Shown: positions 46,709 through 56,900 of the stretch, piece by piece
How positions within the stretch are numbered: the stretch's first letter is position 1
Layout: every line of letters starts with the position of its first letter
Source: Prorocentrum cordatum
Lineage: Eukaryota; Sar; Dinophyceae; Prorocentrales; Prorocentraceae
Assembly (NCBI GenBank): GCA_963575745.1
Contig: CAUYUJ010015848.1
Span: 228,855-292,854 of the forward strand
DNA length: 64,000 nucleotides
Direction: 5' to 3'
Translations under genes and position numbers: made by a program
Notes under the pieces: generated by a model
Told to the model about the DNA's origin: nothing
Databases searched by the model: none
Seen by the model: the letters and a program-made list of their open reading frames with translations, nothing else

Positions 46709-47115
46709 GGTTCGGGGAGGGTATCCTCGTGTTCTTCGTGTTTGTTGGATATTTTTGCGCATCCTGGGGAGGCTACCCTTCTATGTTCCGTGTGTTTTGG
46801 CCGGCGGAGGGTCTCGTGTTCTTGAGGGATGTTTTTCTGGCCTTGGTCCGACTGTAGGCGGTCGTTTCTGTTTGAGCCAGTTTCGGCCCAGAGACCGGGC
46901 ATGGACAAGGAGGGCACGATCAGGGCTTCTGCGTGGGATGCCCTCGGCGTGTGGCGCGGGCTGCGGCGGGGCGGGTGCCCTAATGTTCTTCGTGTTGGTT
47001 GGATGTTCTTGTGCATCCTGGGGGAGGGTACCCTCGGTGATCTTTATGTTTCGGGGTGTTTTGGCCAGCGAAGGATGTTCTTCTGTCCTGGGTCCGGCCG
47101 TCATGGACAGACGGC
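46709..47115. repeat. two related about 145-bp units 260 bp apart
   Basis: Both contain (A/G)TGTTCTTCGTGTT-GTTGGAT, TGCGCATCCTGGGG or TGTGCATCCTGGGG, TTTTGGCC and GATGTT-TTCTG. The unit starts are near 46709 and 46968. Confidence 0.7.
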
Positions 47116-47464
47116 GCGTCGGGGTCCCGGCGAGCTTTTCGAGGACGTCGACGGCTCGCCGCGGAAGTCTGCGGCCAGAGGCGAATTTCGGTCGCAACCC
47201 GTTCGTCCAGAGCGTTACCGGGAATCCTCGGTAACGGATGATCTGGGCTTGGGGAGAGCAGATCGCCGAGCGCGTTCCGCTACTCGCAGAGCACCTACTC
47301 GCAAACGTCCGAAAACACACATGTCTGCATCGACGTAGTGCATCGCACATGCCCACGCGCTTGTCTAACGAAGGATAGAGAGTGGTTCGGCCCACGGCGG
47401 CAGCTTTCTCGGGCGCGCCAGCGTGCGTCCCCAGCTCATCCGAGTCCCGTCTGTGACCGGTAGA

Positions 47465-47640
47465 ACTTTTGGGCCGCGCGTCGTGCGCCGCCTGCTCTGG
47501 TCCACCACGCTTTCGGCGCGCGGTCCACCTCCCGGCCCCCCAGCGTGGACGTCCCGAGCTTTTCCGCTCCTCCCGCCCCGCGGAGGGGAGCGACACGCTG
47601 CCTGCTCGCAGGGCACAGCGCGTCGCCCTCTGGAACGGAG
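47465..47640 (+). repeat. dispersed family C, copy 3
   Basis: TTTTGGGCCGCGCGTCGTGC, TCTGGTCCACCACGCTTTCG, GCGTGGACGTCC and GGGAGCGACACGCT follow family order. Confidence 0.75.
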
Positions 47641-47654
47641 GCCACAGGCGAGAT

Positions 47655-47865
47655 GCGCCCGCCGCGTCTGCGTCCCGACGCCGCTTGGGTTCAAGCGACG
47701 TCGCTTTGTGTTTGACTGTCTCATTCGTGGGACACGATGGCATCTGAGTAACGCAAAAAGGAGACGTCCACTTCCTTCGACGATGCACCCTCTACTCCTA
47801 TGTCGTATTTTTCGCGTGTCCGATCGTACCTATTGCATGGATAAGTCGTGGGGTATCACATCACA
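47655..47865 (+). repeat. family G copy without insertion (empty site)
   Basis: Shares GACGCCGCTTGGGTTCA, CATTCGTGGGACACGAT, AAAGGAGACGTCCAC and CTTCCTTCGACGATGCA with 49843-50215, but lacks the 186-bp segment 49911-50096. From 47866 to 48156 nothing is identified. Confidence 0.75.
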
Positions 47866-48156
47866 GTGACGAAAGTTTCTTTCAATCTGGTTTCGCCAAT
47901 AGCGCATCAACGCGGACCAGTTCGGACTAGAAATGTTCCAACTACTCCGCCCGTGGACACATCCAGCTTGATAATTCATAAGGTCAGGCGCGGCGTAGTT
48001 TCCGATCCGGTTTTGTGGTATTAGACGCAATGGGAACTACTCCGCCGAATGATGCAGTCATCATGTCATGTTAGGAACCTTTGGATGGATAGGAGATATC
48101 ACCATCATGGCAAATTGCAGAAACTTGTGTCGCGGTTGTGTACGGCACGGTTAAGG

Positions 48157-49290
48157 CGTGGTTTTGGTTACGGCTCACCATATCCATTTTGATTTGGTAG
48201 CGGACGTGGCTTCATCTGCATGGGGCTGGCTTCATCCTTCATGCTGGTATTCCACAACACAGAATGGTGGACTATTCCGATGGTGGTACATCATGCTGCG
48301 CCAGCTTCCCTTCAGGGGTCAGAGCCAAGAAGCTGGCTTATCCGGGATCGCACAACTACCGACGGCCACGTCGGCGTTCACGTGTACGCCATGGTTATAA
48401 GTTATAAGTCATTACGATCCTACTCACCATCATCCCATTGGTATTTTTGTGTCTCACTCCATATCCCCGCAGCGCACACAAGCGCAAGATACCAGCACGC
48501 ACCCTGCACTTGTCCGAAGGCTGACGGCCACGTCGGCCCACAATCAAAACATACTGATGGACACGTCATCCCACAACCACGACGACCACGACATCACCAA
48601 CACCGATATGACCATGCACTACATCAAGGTCGCCATTTTTGGCATCATATCGGTGTGTCTTGGTCCAGCGATAGGGCGCATGCAACGGGAACACTGAACA
48701 AAACGGGACCTTGCTGGCAACGTTTTTTTCCACGAATTCTGAGAGGAGAGTTGGATCTACGCAGCGACTCAGGTTACCGCCGCCTGAGTTGCGAGGCCGA
48801 CAACGAAATTAGGGGGCATGGCATTCGAGGTGCCAACCTACTGTGTGGACACACGCCGAGCGGACAGGCGTGTGAGGGATGCATACTGTAAATCGCATCG
48901 ACTGCAAGTAAGATTCGGCCATTCCGCTGAAACCCGAGCTGCAGCTCGCAACTTGGAGGACGGTTACCTTTCCATCGTAACGCTGCGCGAGCTCACGGCT
49001 GAACCATTTACTCCGACACAAATCAAGAACGTATCTGTCTTCAAGCCTTTATCCAGCAAGGAGCTCAAGAAACCCATTGATTGTACCCGATCTGGCCACG
49101 TCAGTTGAATATGGCAGATGATGGTGGGAGGTATCGTGCATGGCGTGCAGTGGTGTGGATATACGTGACATGACGGCCGATAAACACACCAAAGGCTGTA
49201 TCGACCATGAACTACTCCCATACGTGATGGCAGGTATTCAGTCATTCAAGTATGAGGTAACCAGGTACATTCCCTACAGAGGGAAGCTGA
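48157..49290 (+). pseudogene. decayed Ty1/copia-type polyprotein end (RNase H region)
   Basis: Three separated frames line up with the copia RNase H domain: LRSDSGYRRLSCEADNEIRG and HGIRGANLL at about 48760-48840; QVRFGHSAETRAAARNLEDG and YLSIVTLREL at about 48908-48990; and VDIRDMTADKHTKGCIDHEL with LLPYVMAG at about 49155-49240, which resembles the D-x-x-AD-x-LTKG-D end of these proteins. The frames are broken by stops. Earlier sequence (48157-48720) has open frames that I cannot assign. No LTRs or primer-binding site were seen. Confidence 0.55.
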
Positions 49291-49629
49291 CAACGGTTTC
49301 CGTGCCTTGCCCACATCGGGCCGGCGGCCCAGGCGTGAGCGCATGCACGGACCCATGCTTGCGTCCGCCCGGTCACGGGCTGCACGTTTGTAGCTGCCCG
49401 GTCACGGGCCGTGCGCTTGTTGTTGCTCGGGCGCGGGCTTCAGCCTCCCTTGCGTTGCGAATTTTGGTGTGCGAAGATCTCTTCGGATATCCTGTCTGTT
49501 CATGGGAGCCTTGGGCGGCGACATTGAAATCAGCTTTTCCTGCATGTGGACAGCGTGGGGACTGCATTTGGCCCACTCCTCCTCTCCCCTCCTGTTCCCC
49601 CTCCCCCTCCTCGTTCTCCTACGCAGCCC

Positions 49630-49705
49630 CCACGAATTTAGTCCAAGTCTGGTCCAAATCCGGTCCAAATTTGTTCCAAATCCGGTCCAAATCAGGCCCA
49701 AATTG
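49630..49705. repeat. TCCGGTCCAAAT short tandem repeat
   Basis: About five units of (A/G)TC(C/T)GGTCCAAAT. Confidence 0.8.
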
Positions 49706-49842
49706 GACAGTGCCGGGGGCCACACAGGCTCCCATGGAACGGACACCAAAACTAATAGCGTATACAGGTGGACCCGCTGCGCAGTTGGAGCGCTGGGTCT
49801 GCCCCCTCTGCGCGCACGGCTGCGCCAGCCGAGGGTGACGCT

Positions 49843-50215
49843 TTGCCAACGGACGCCGCCTGGGCTCAGACGGTGTCGCTGATCTGGCTGTCCCATTCGT
49901 GGGGCACGATACGGTAGAGGGAAAAAAATAGTGAGCACCCCCCCTGCCCCCCAAACTCAAAGTTGGCACGCGCGGGGGAGACTGCGGTCGAGGTGCAACT
50001 CATCAGACCCACCGCCAACTTTGAGCATTGGGGGGAGGGGGAGGCGTTCACAGATGAATGTGGCATGAATGTTCGCTATTTTTTCCGAGGCCTGTAGCAC
50101 CTGAGGAACGGAAAACGGAGACGCCCACCTCCTTCGACAATGCATCCGTTATTCCCATGTCTTATCTCTTTGCCGGTCTGCTCATAGGTACTGGATGGAG
50201 AAGTCAGGGGGTGCT
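49843..50215 (+). repeat. family G copy carrying an insertion (filled site)
   Basis: GACGCCGCCTGGGCTCAGAC, CATTCGTGGGGCACGAT and, after the insertion, GCACCTGAGGAACGGAAAAC and CTCCTTCGACAATGCATCC align with 47655-47865. Confidence 0.75.
49911..50096. mobile_element. 186-bp TIR/foldback insertion in family G
   Basis: Inverted ends GGGAAAAAAATAGTGAGC and the complement of GTTCGCTATTTTTTCCG. A second, inner inverted pair is AAACTCAAAGTTGGC with GCCAACTTTGAGCATTGGGG. The segment is exactly what is missing from the paralogous site at 47655-47865. Confidence 0.78.
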
Positions 50216-51218
50216 CTAGCACGCTGAAGGCGTAGTATATGGTACGGCTGACCACCTCCCCTTCGATTGTCGCCAGGGCCGGCGCGGCGACATGCTATCC
50301 AACGCATCCTGGGTGTAGGGGACCCTGAGCCCCCGCGAGGCGCCAGCCTGGCCGCCTTCAGCTCCGCGTTCATCGGGCCGCGGCTGCTGGCCACTGTGGC
50401 GCCGCGCCTATCCACGCGGGGGCGGCGCGACCGGCGCGGCGCTGCTCTTCCTCCTCGCGGGCTCTTCGAGGGCGGCAGCTGCCCGGATGCGCCTATTTTG
50501 AAGCGCGGCACCTGCCGTGTTCAAAACGTCCGTGTCAACTTTTTTTGGTCGGCGGGTCGAGAGCGGGCCTCTTCTGGTTAAGAGCTAACGTCCGTGCCAA
50601 CATGCAGCGTGTTGTTTCGGCACGTGTTTTGCTTTTTTTTGGGGGGGGGGGCGTGCCGCGCCGGGCCCCGACGTTTTGAGTCCACGCGCTGAGCGCTGCA
50701 TCGGCGCTCTGCGGGCTGCGTGTTGCGCATCGGGGCAGCTGAGGGCCTCTGGGCTCCGAGTCTGGCAGGCTCGCGCTCCTCGCAGGCGCGGGCCCAGGCT
50801 CGCGTTCCGCGCAGGCGCGCCCCCCCCCCCCTCCGCAGATCCCTGGCGAAGCGCTCTTCTTGCAACGGGGGGGGTTTTCCCTGGCTCTGACCCTCGGGGG
50901 CCATATTCGGGCCCCAGGGCTCTAAGAAACGCATCGGGGACGAGAAGCTTCCCCGAGGGAAGCGGTCGGGGGTTTGGGGCCGCGGAGGGCGAAGCACATC
51001 GGCGGAAGCCAGGGTCTGAGATCCTGGCGTCGCCGCTTCTGCACACCAGCGTTCGCGCCGTGGCTTTCTGGCCATGGGGCCTTCGCAGATCGAGGCGGCT
51101 CGAGAGATGTCGCGGAAGGATGCGGTCTGGGGCTCCGGTCGTGATCCCTCGCTCACGCTGCTGTGTTTTGTCGCGACGTCGGATCTCTGGGCCTTGCGGC
51201 CCTCCTCGCAGGCCCAGA
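50216..51218. other. no recognised gene; family B-like fragment
   Basis: Around 50885-50990 the sequence GACCCTCGGGGGCCATATTC, CGGGGACGAGAAGC and GAAGCGGTCGGGGG looks like decayed family B. Nothing else is identifiable. Confidence 0.4.
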
Positions 51219-51399
51219 GATTGACACCAACACCAAATTCGGCGGTGTGCCTCCACCGAGGGTAGAAGATCCCGATCTCGGTGATAGTGGTGACATTCTG
51301 GCTTCCAAGGTGGCCGAAATGTTACCACCAACATTGAAATCTAGGATCATCTTCCCCGTGTGGAGGCAACCCCCTGTGTTGGCGTTGGTGCCCATTTCC
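51219..51399. mobile_element. 181-bp TIR element
   Basis: GATTGACACCAACACCAAAT with GTGCCTCCAC at the left is mirrored by the complement of GTGGAGGCAACC with GGCGTTGGTGCCCATTTC at the right, over about 37 positions. Confidence 0.7.
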
Positions 51400-51436
51400 A
51401 GGCCTCCAACCTCCAGAAGACGTCCGAGGGGGCTCG

Positions 51437-51618
51437 GTATCGTTTAACCAATCCCCATCCCCATCCCCATCCCCTTCAAGGCCCCCGCCATTCCCCCCCC
51501 AGTTGGGGATACACCCCTCGAAACCCGAAGGGAACGGCCCATATCTCCATCTAGGGGGGCAATTCGGCCAGTGGGGCCCAGGCCACCCCGCTGGGGATGG
51601 GGATCGGTGAAACGATAC
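51437..51618. mobile_element. 182-bp TIR element
   Basis: GTATCGTTTAACCAATCCCC with ATCCCCA at the left is mirrored by the complement of GGGGATCGGTGAAACGATAC (preceded by TGGGGAT) at the right, with two mismatches in 25. It lies 37 bp from the element at 51219-51399. Confidence 0.8.
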
Positions 51619-52479
51619 TCACTCTGGAGGCGCGCGTCGAGGAAAGCCAGGACTTCGGAGATCTGGAGGCTCCAGCCCCTACTCCGTTCTGCCGTCGTCG
51701 TCGTCGCCGTCGTCGTCGTTTCCACTAAACCACGTTTGGCTAAAGGGGGTGTTGTCATGTTCTGTCCATCCCCGGGTGTTGGGACATGTCGAAGGCCTTG
51801 CGGGCTTTCCACTGGGTCCCACCTCGTGGCCACGGACGGCTGGGCCCGCAGTCGAGATTCTGGCCGGAACGTATTTACAGAGATGTCCGATCACCGATAT
51901 TTCTGGTTCGGATTGCTCCAGCGTCTTGACAAGAACGAGCCTGAAGTGTTTCCTCTTTCCGGACGCCGGGGGCTGTTTTTGGGCAACAGCGCTTCGAGAA
52001 GCAGTTCATGCTGGGCGGGGCTAGGACGATAATAAATCCGTGCCACAGCGTTCCGGAGTGCTCTAAGGAGGCTCTGGCGCTCGAGACATCCTCCAGAGCC
52101 GCCGGATCTCAGAGATTCTCAACGTAACTATCCTCGCCCGATTTTTATTCTCGTTCTGGCTTCGTCTTATCATGATGGGAAAGCAGCTCCCAGAAGGGGG
52201 TCGAGAGCGCCATGGCCCGTCACAGACCAACTTAAGGCACTTGGGCTGTGCGGGGCTGGGGCTGCTCGCCACTGTGTTGCCGCGCATATATTCGTCGCCG
52301 CGCGAGCTTCGGTTCGCGTGGCGGGCCCACCACCGCGCCACTCCAGACCCCACCAACCAGGCAACGTGTCTGGAGATCCCAGGCGAAGCTGATCACAGCA
52401 CACGCAAGGTCAACCTGTCCGGTCTTCTCTGTTGCACGCCAGAGTGACACCAGGCAGATTTCTCAGAAGTCCTTGGTCC
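51619..52479. other. no recognised gene
   Basis: GTC microsatellite at 51692-51720. Otherwise mixed sequence without a supportable frame or repeat. Confidence 0.35.
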
Positions 52480-52840
52480 TCCAAGGAGTCCCTGAGGCTT
52501 TTTCAAGACGTGGAAGGATTCCTGAGGTGTTCTGATGATCCCCAAGGACTCCGAAACATTATTAATCATCCAAGCACGTTCTTCAAGATTTCGGTGGATT
52601 CCCAAAGGCTCCGCAAATTGTCGTTGGATTGTTCAGGGGTCGTATGGCTTCCTGCGGAACCTATCGGATTCCCAAGGAACCCTAAGGCTTTCCTAAAGAA
52701 TTCGCTGGGATTCTTGAGGATTCCCCGTATGATTCCGAAGGATTTCTCCGGATTCCTTAGGATTCTGTCGGATTCATATGATTTCTAAGGATTCGTGAGA
52801 ACTTCTGAGGATTCCTTTAGGTTTTTCTTGGATTCGACCC
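52480..52840. repeat. degenerate GGATTCCT array, second locus
   Basis: Units such as GGATTCCTGAGG, GGATTCCCAAGG and GGATTTCTCCGG run for 360 bp, as at 1200-1530. From 52841 to 53579 there is no supported gene. Confidence 0.7.
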
Positions 52841-53579
52841 CCCCGGATGACTCGGATGAAAGGTGTTCCCTCGGTGGCAAGGACATGATGGTTTGAACCT
52901 TTGCGCCAGCGCGCACCTTCGCGGGTTTAATTAAAGTACGGCGGATTCGAATTTTGTTTGGATGTTTGTTGCGTTGGCTCCGATCTCCGTTTGCGAAGAT
53001 CAAATTGCAGATGTTGTGGATATAAGTTGCGCCCTGTTTTGTTCGCACGAGTCTGACGTATACCTTGTTCTACCCTCCTGATATCAAAATCATGTGGGGG
53101 ACCGAGAGAAATCGGATCCGCAGCACCCATGCCCGCCGCGGTCCAGATTCTACGGGGCCGGGGGGGGTGGCTACGAACGTCCACGGACCCCACCAACCCT
53201 CACGGCACACGAGTCGCGGCCAGCAGGAACGCATCTCTCCTCGCCCCCCTGGGGGCTGCTCCGAACATCCTGCTCCCCTCCGCTCGAGGCGAGGCACACT
53301 CGCGCGCCCCAGCTCGCGGGGCACACCCGCGCGGGCGCTCAGGGCGTGACCGGCTGTCGTGCCGCGCGGGCGCCGGCGGGGCCCCGGCGCGGGCGTTCAG
53401 ACTTAAGCGCCGCCCGCGGCCGGGAGGCGGCCGTGGTCGAGGGGTCCACGCTCTCGGGCGGCCGCGATCGCTCCAGGTCGAACGATCCACGCGGTGTCGG
53501 TCGGAGGAGTGAGGTTCAGGAGGACAGTTATCGGGTTAGATGGGTCTGTCGTGGGTGGACAGGGCCCCCAACCTGACAC

Positions 53580-53712
53580 GTCGATGAGTGAGTTGTCCGT
53601 TTTCGGTTCTCGAGAGTGTGGCGCGGCGCCGGCATTTTCCAGGCTCGCGCCCGCCAGGTTTGGGCCCGATGCCGTTTCCACGAAACCGCGTTCCACTGAA
53701 GGGGGCTCTGTC
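53580..53712 (+). repeat. dispersed family D, copy 2
   Basis: ACGTCGATGAGTGAGTTGTC, GGTTCTCGAGAGTGTGGCG and GCGCCCGCCAGGTTTGGGCC align with 39530-39655. Confidence 0.55.
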
Positions 53713-54169
53713 CACCCCCGAGGTTGGGAGAAATGCGGATATCCTTACCCGTAGGCGGCCGAAGGCATCGTCCACTGCATCCGGATGCTATCGCTCGTGC
53801 CATCCATCCCCCCAAACAACTTCCTCCCGACACGATAGCGGCTCTCCCTACCGATGCCGCTGCCCGTCCCTCGTTCTGGCACGCGCGCTGGGCCGCCCGC
53901 GAGGCCCTCGTCGCCGCGGCGTGGTTCCCTTCGAGCTTCTCTCTGCTCAGGGCGCGCCCCGGAAGAGGTCCCGGGAGAGCGCGGCCGCTCAGGGGCGGGA
54001 GCCCGTCCAAGTGGCGCGCTGGGCACGAGCGCCCGCCGCGCCCACCTCGTGTAGCGAAAGGTCTTTTCCTCCTCCTCATCCTCATCCTCATCCTCCTTTT
54101 CCACCTCATTATCATTATTCTTCTTCTTCTCCTCCTCCTCCTCTTCCTCCTTTCCTCCTCCTCCCCCTC

Positions 54170-54850
54170 CCCCCGCTGGGGCGAGCAGGAGTGGGGAGAC
54201 GTGCCCCCTCCCCCCCTGGCGCGGACTGCCAGGACCCCGACTGGAAAGCGCTGGGGCGAGCAGGAGTGGGGAGACATGCCCCCTCCCCCCCCTGGCGCGG
54301 ACTGCCAGGACCCCGACTGGAAAGCGCTGGGGCGAGCAGGAGTGGAGAGACATGCCCCCTCCCCCCCTGGCGCGGACTGCCAGGACCCCGACTGGAAAGC
54401 GCTGGGGCGAGCAGGAGTGGGGAGACATGCCCCCTCCCCCCCTGGCGCGGACTGCAGGACCCCGACTGGAAAGCGCTGGGGCCCAGGAGTGGGGAGACAT
54501 GCCCCCTCCCCCCCTGGCGCGGACTGCCAGGACCCCGACTGGAAAGCGCTGGGGCGAGCAGGAGTGGGGAGACATGCCCCCTCCCCCCCTGTCGCGGACT
54601 GCGAGGACCCCGACTGGAAAGCGCTGGGGCGAGCAGGAGTGGGGAGACATGCCCCCTCCCCCCCTGGCGCGGACTGCCAGGACCCCGACTGGAAAGCGCT
54701 GGGGCGAGCAGGAGTGGGGAGACATGCCCCCCCTCCCCCCCGTCGCGGACTGCCAGGACCCCGACTGGAAAGCGCTGGGGCGAGCAGGAGTGGGGAGACA
54801 TGCCCCCTCCCCCCCTGGCGCGGACTGCGAGGACCCCGACTGGAAAGCAA
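54170..54850. repeat. nine-unit 75-bp minisatellite
   Basis: Units run from GCTGGGGCGAGCAGGAGTGG through GAGACATGCCCCCTCCCCCC and TGGCGCGGACTGCCAGGACC to CCGACTGGAAA. Nine copies end at about 54248, 54325, 54398, 54470, 54544, 54619, 54694, 54769 and 54847. Most are 75 bp; the fifth is shorter. Because 75 is a multiple of three, several frames on both strands stay open for more than 400 codons (for example 53588-55012). I do not regard these as genes. Confidence 0.93.
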
Positions 54851-55029
54851 GGACCGGTCCGGGGAGAGGCGGTACACGTGGTGCATTTCCGATCCTTCGA
54901 GGGCTCTTTGGTCTCTTGGGGGGGGGAAGATCTTTGCACTTCTGATGGTTCTGTCCTGGGCCTCGCCCTGGCCATCTGGGGGGCCAGGAATCATCAGAAA
55001 CGAGCACCATAAGAAATGAGCACGGTTAG

Positions 55030-55295
55030 AAATGAACGACGTGCATCATTCTCCTCATTTTTTAAAAGAAGAAGTGAACGGCGTGCATCTGTAATGGAGG
55101 ATGACGATTAATAAATGACCGGGGGTCGTGTTCACGCGGCGGCGCCCGGGATGACGATTAGAAAAAGCCGGCCGCGGGCTGGACAAATATTATTTTTAAT
55201 CGTTCTCCTCCAGTCAGAAAATGATGCAGAAATAGCAGAAAACTATTTGTTGAATCGTTCTCCCCCATCTTTTTATTAATCGCCATCCCGCATTA
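55030..55295. repeat. nested inverted repeats, AT-rich
   Basis: GGATGACGATTAATAAATG and GGATGACGATTAGAAAAA (left arms) pair with the complements of TTTTTAATCGTTCTCCTCC and TTTTTATTAATCGCCATCCC (right arms). The module looks like one TIR element inside another, or two in tandem inversion. Confidence 0.65.
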
Positions 55296-56122
55296 CCTGT
55301 CTGCCCCCCCTGGTCAGAGACCCACGCCGGGGGGGCCCGGCAGGAGCCTGCCGTCATGAGGGGCCTGCGGGCGTCGAGGGTGCCCCGCGCAGGCGTGTGT
55401 GGCGCCGGGGCCTCCCGCCCCCCGGGGCGCCCTGGAGTTCCGGGGCGCAGTGCGGAGAGCAAGGGCGAAAGCTACAGTCGGGCCGCTGACATGTTTCAAT
55501 TGGCGACGACGAAGGCGACGGACGACAGCCGAACGACAGAGGCGCGCAGGGTGGGGAGGGGGAAGGGGAGGGGGGAGGGGGGGAGGGCCCCGGGGGGGGC
55601 GCACGCGCCAGGCGCAGCCCCGCTCAGCCCAGCGGCGGGCCGCGGGTCGCCCTGGCGGGCCGCCTGCCGCGCGCGGCGCGGCCGTGCCCGGCCGCCTGAC
55701 ACGAGGAACTCTACACGGGGAGCGAAGCCCCTTTCTTGGCCCCAAGAGCGCCTGCGTGGACGAGGGGCGCTGGAGAAACAGCCGTGGAAGGACCTGAGGA
55801 ACATCGGGCCGCGTCCGAGTCCAGACTGCTCCTTGCTTCGGCGTCTCGGCTGTGCTGGCTCGTGCGTGCTGCAGCAAGGCCTCTTGTCGTATCGGTGTGA
55901 TGGTGTCTCTGCAGCCGCGTAAGGCCGAGGAGAGGAGGCGCTGGGGAAGGTTCCGCTGGGTACCGAGGTGTTCACTGTCACCTTCTCGCTGGGGGCCTGC
56001 GTGATCATATTCCAGGATTCCCTCTGTCGGGGAAGGGCGGAGGACGCAGGAGGGGGAGAGTGGGACAGGGTGAGTCGTGAGTGGGGAGGGCGGCGGATGA
56101 TGAGGATGAGGGGGAGGAGGGG
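55296..56122. other. no firmly supported gene
   Basis: GC-rich, G-run-rich sequence. Open frames overlap on both strands (for example 55356-55922 plus and 55314-56189 minus), with no recognised domain. Confidence 0.35.
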
Positions 56123-56900
56123 GACCAGTGTAAACCCAAGGGTCATCAACGATGTTGGAATAAACCCTCACTCCAAGCTCCCTCTTCATAGGCCCCTGCA
56201 GCGGTTCACTTCCACTGAGGGAACTGCCTCGTTGGAAGACAACCGTTTCCTGGGACTACAACACTGCGATTCAACGTAACTGTTGCACCCTCATAATCCG
56301 GAATCCCTTCCAAACATTATTTCTGGCACGCTGATCATGTGAATCCGTGAAATTGTTGCAAATGTTAAGCGAATACGCGGTGCTAAGGCGACAGCCACAT
56401 TTTGAAAAGGCACCGCCCTCAATCCGTGAAACCCTTGCAACTGTTTTTCAAAAAGAATGTGCGCGGCACTAAGGCGAGAGCCACATTTTGAAAACGGCCC
56501 GCCCTCAATCCTTGAAACTTCTTGCAAACATGTTTAAGACGAATGAGCGGTGCGCTAAGGCGAGAGCCACATTTTGAAAGCCACCCGCCCTCAATCCGTG
56601 AAGCTATTGCAAATGATTAAAACGAATGTGCGCGGCGCTAATGCGAGAGCCACATTTTGAAAACGGCCCGCCCTCAATCCGTGAAGCTCTTGCAAATGTT
56701 TAAAACGAATGTGCGCGGCGCTAGGGCGAGTGCATCATTTTGTAAACGACTCGCCCTTCATTTGTGAAACTGTTGCCGTTGTTTATGCTTCAGGGTCATA
56801 AGCGGTGGGGAAGTCTCTGGCGAAACGCCCGCCCCGCCCTACAAACTGGCCTCGGGGTGCGACAGGGAGAAATTATTGATAAGGAAAAGGAATGGAGGAG
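56123..56900 (+). repeat. segmental duplication, left copy, with 83-bp satellite
   Basis: It starts GACCAGTGTAAACCCAAG and ends at a GAGGAGG tract after GACAGGGAGAAATT. Inside, five satellite units of 83-86 bp (from 56371, 56455, 56541, 56624 and 56707) follow the pattern GAATGTGCGCGGCGCTAAGG, CGAGAGCCACATTTTGAAAA, CGGCCCGCCCTCAATCCGTG, AAGCTCTTGCAAATGTTTAA. The right copy is 58647-59375. Confidence 0.85.

Noticed and set aside
54170-54850. CRISPR-like array
   Set aside because: Repeats are contiguous with no unique spacers and the DNA is eukaryotic.
53528-55019. Several 420-490-codon frames on both strands
   Set aside because: All arise from a 75-bp minisatellite whose unit length is a multiple of three.
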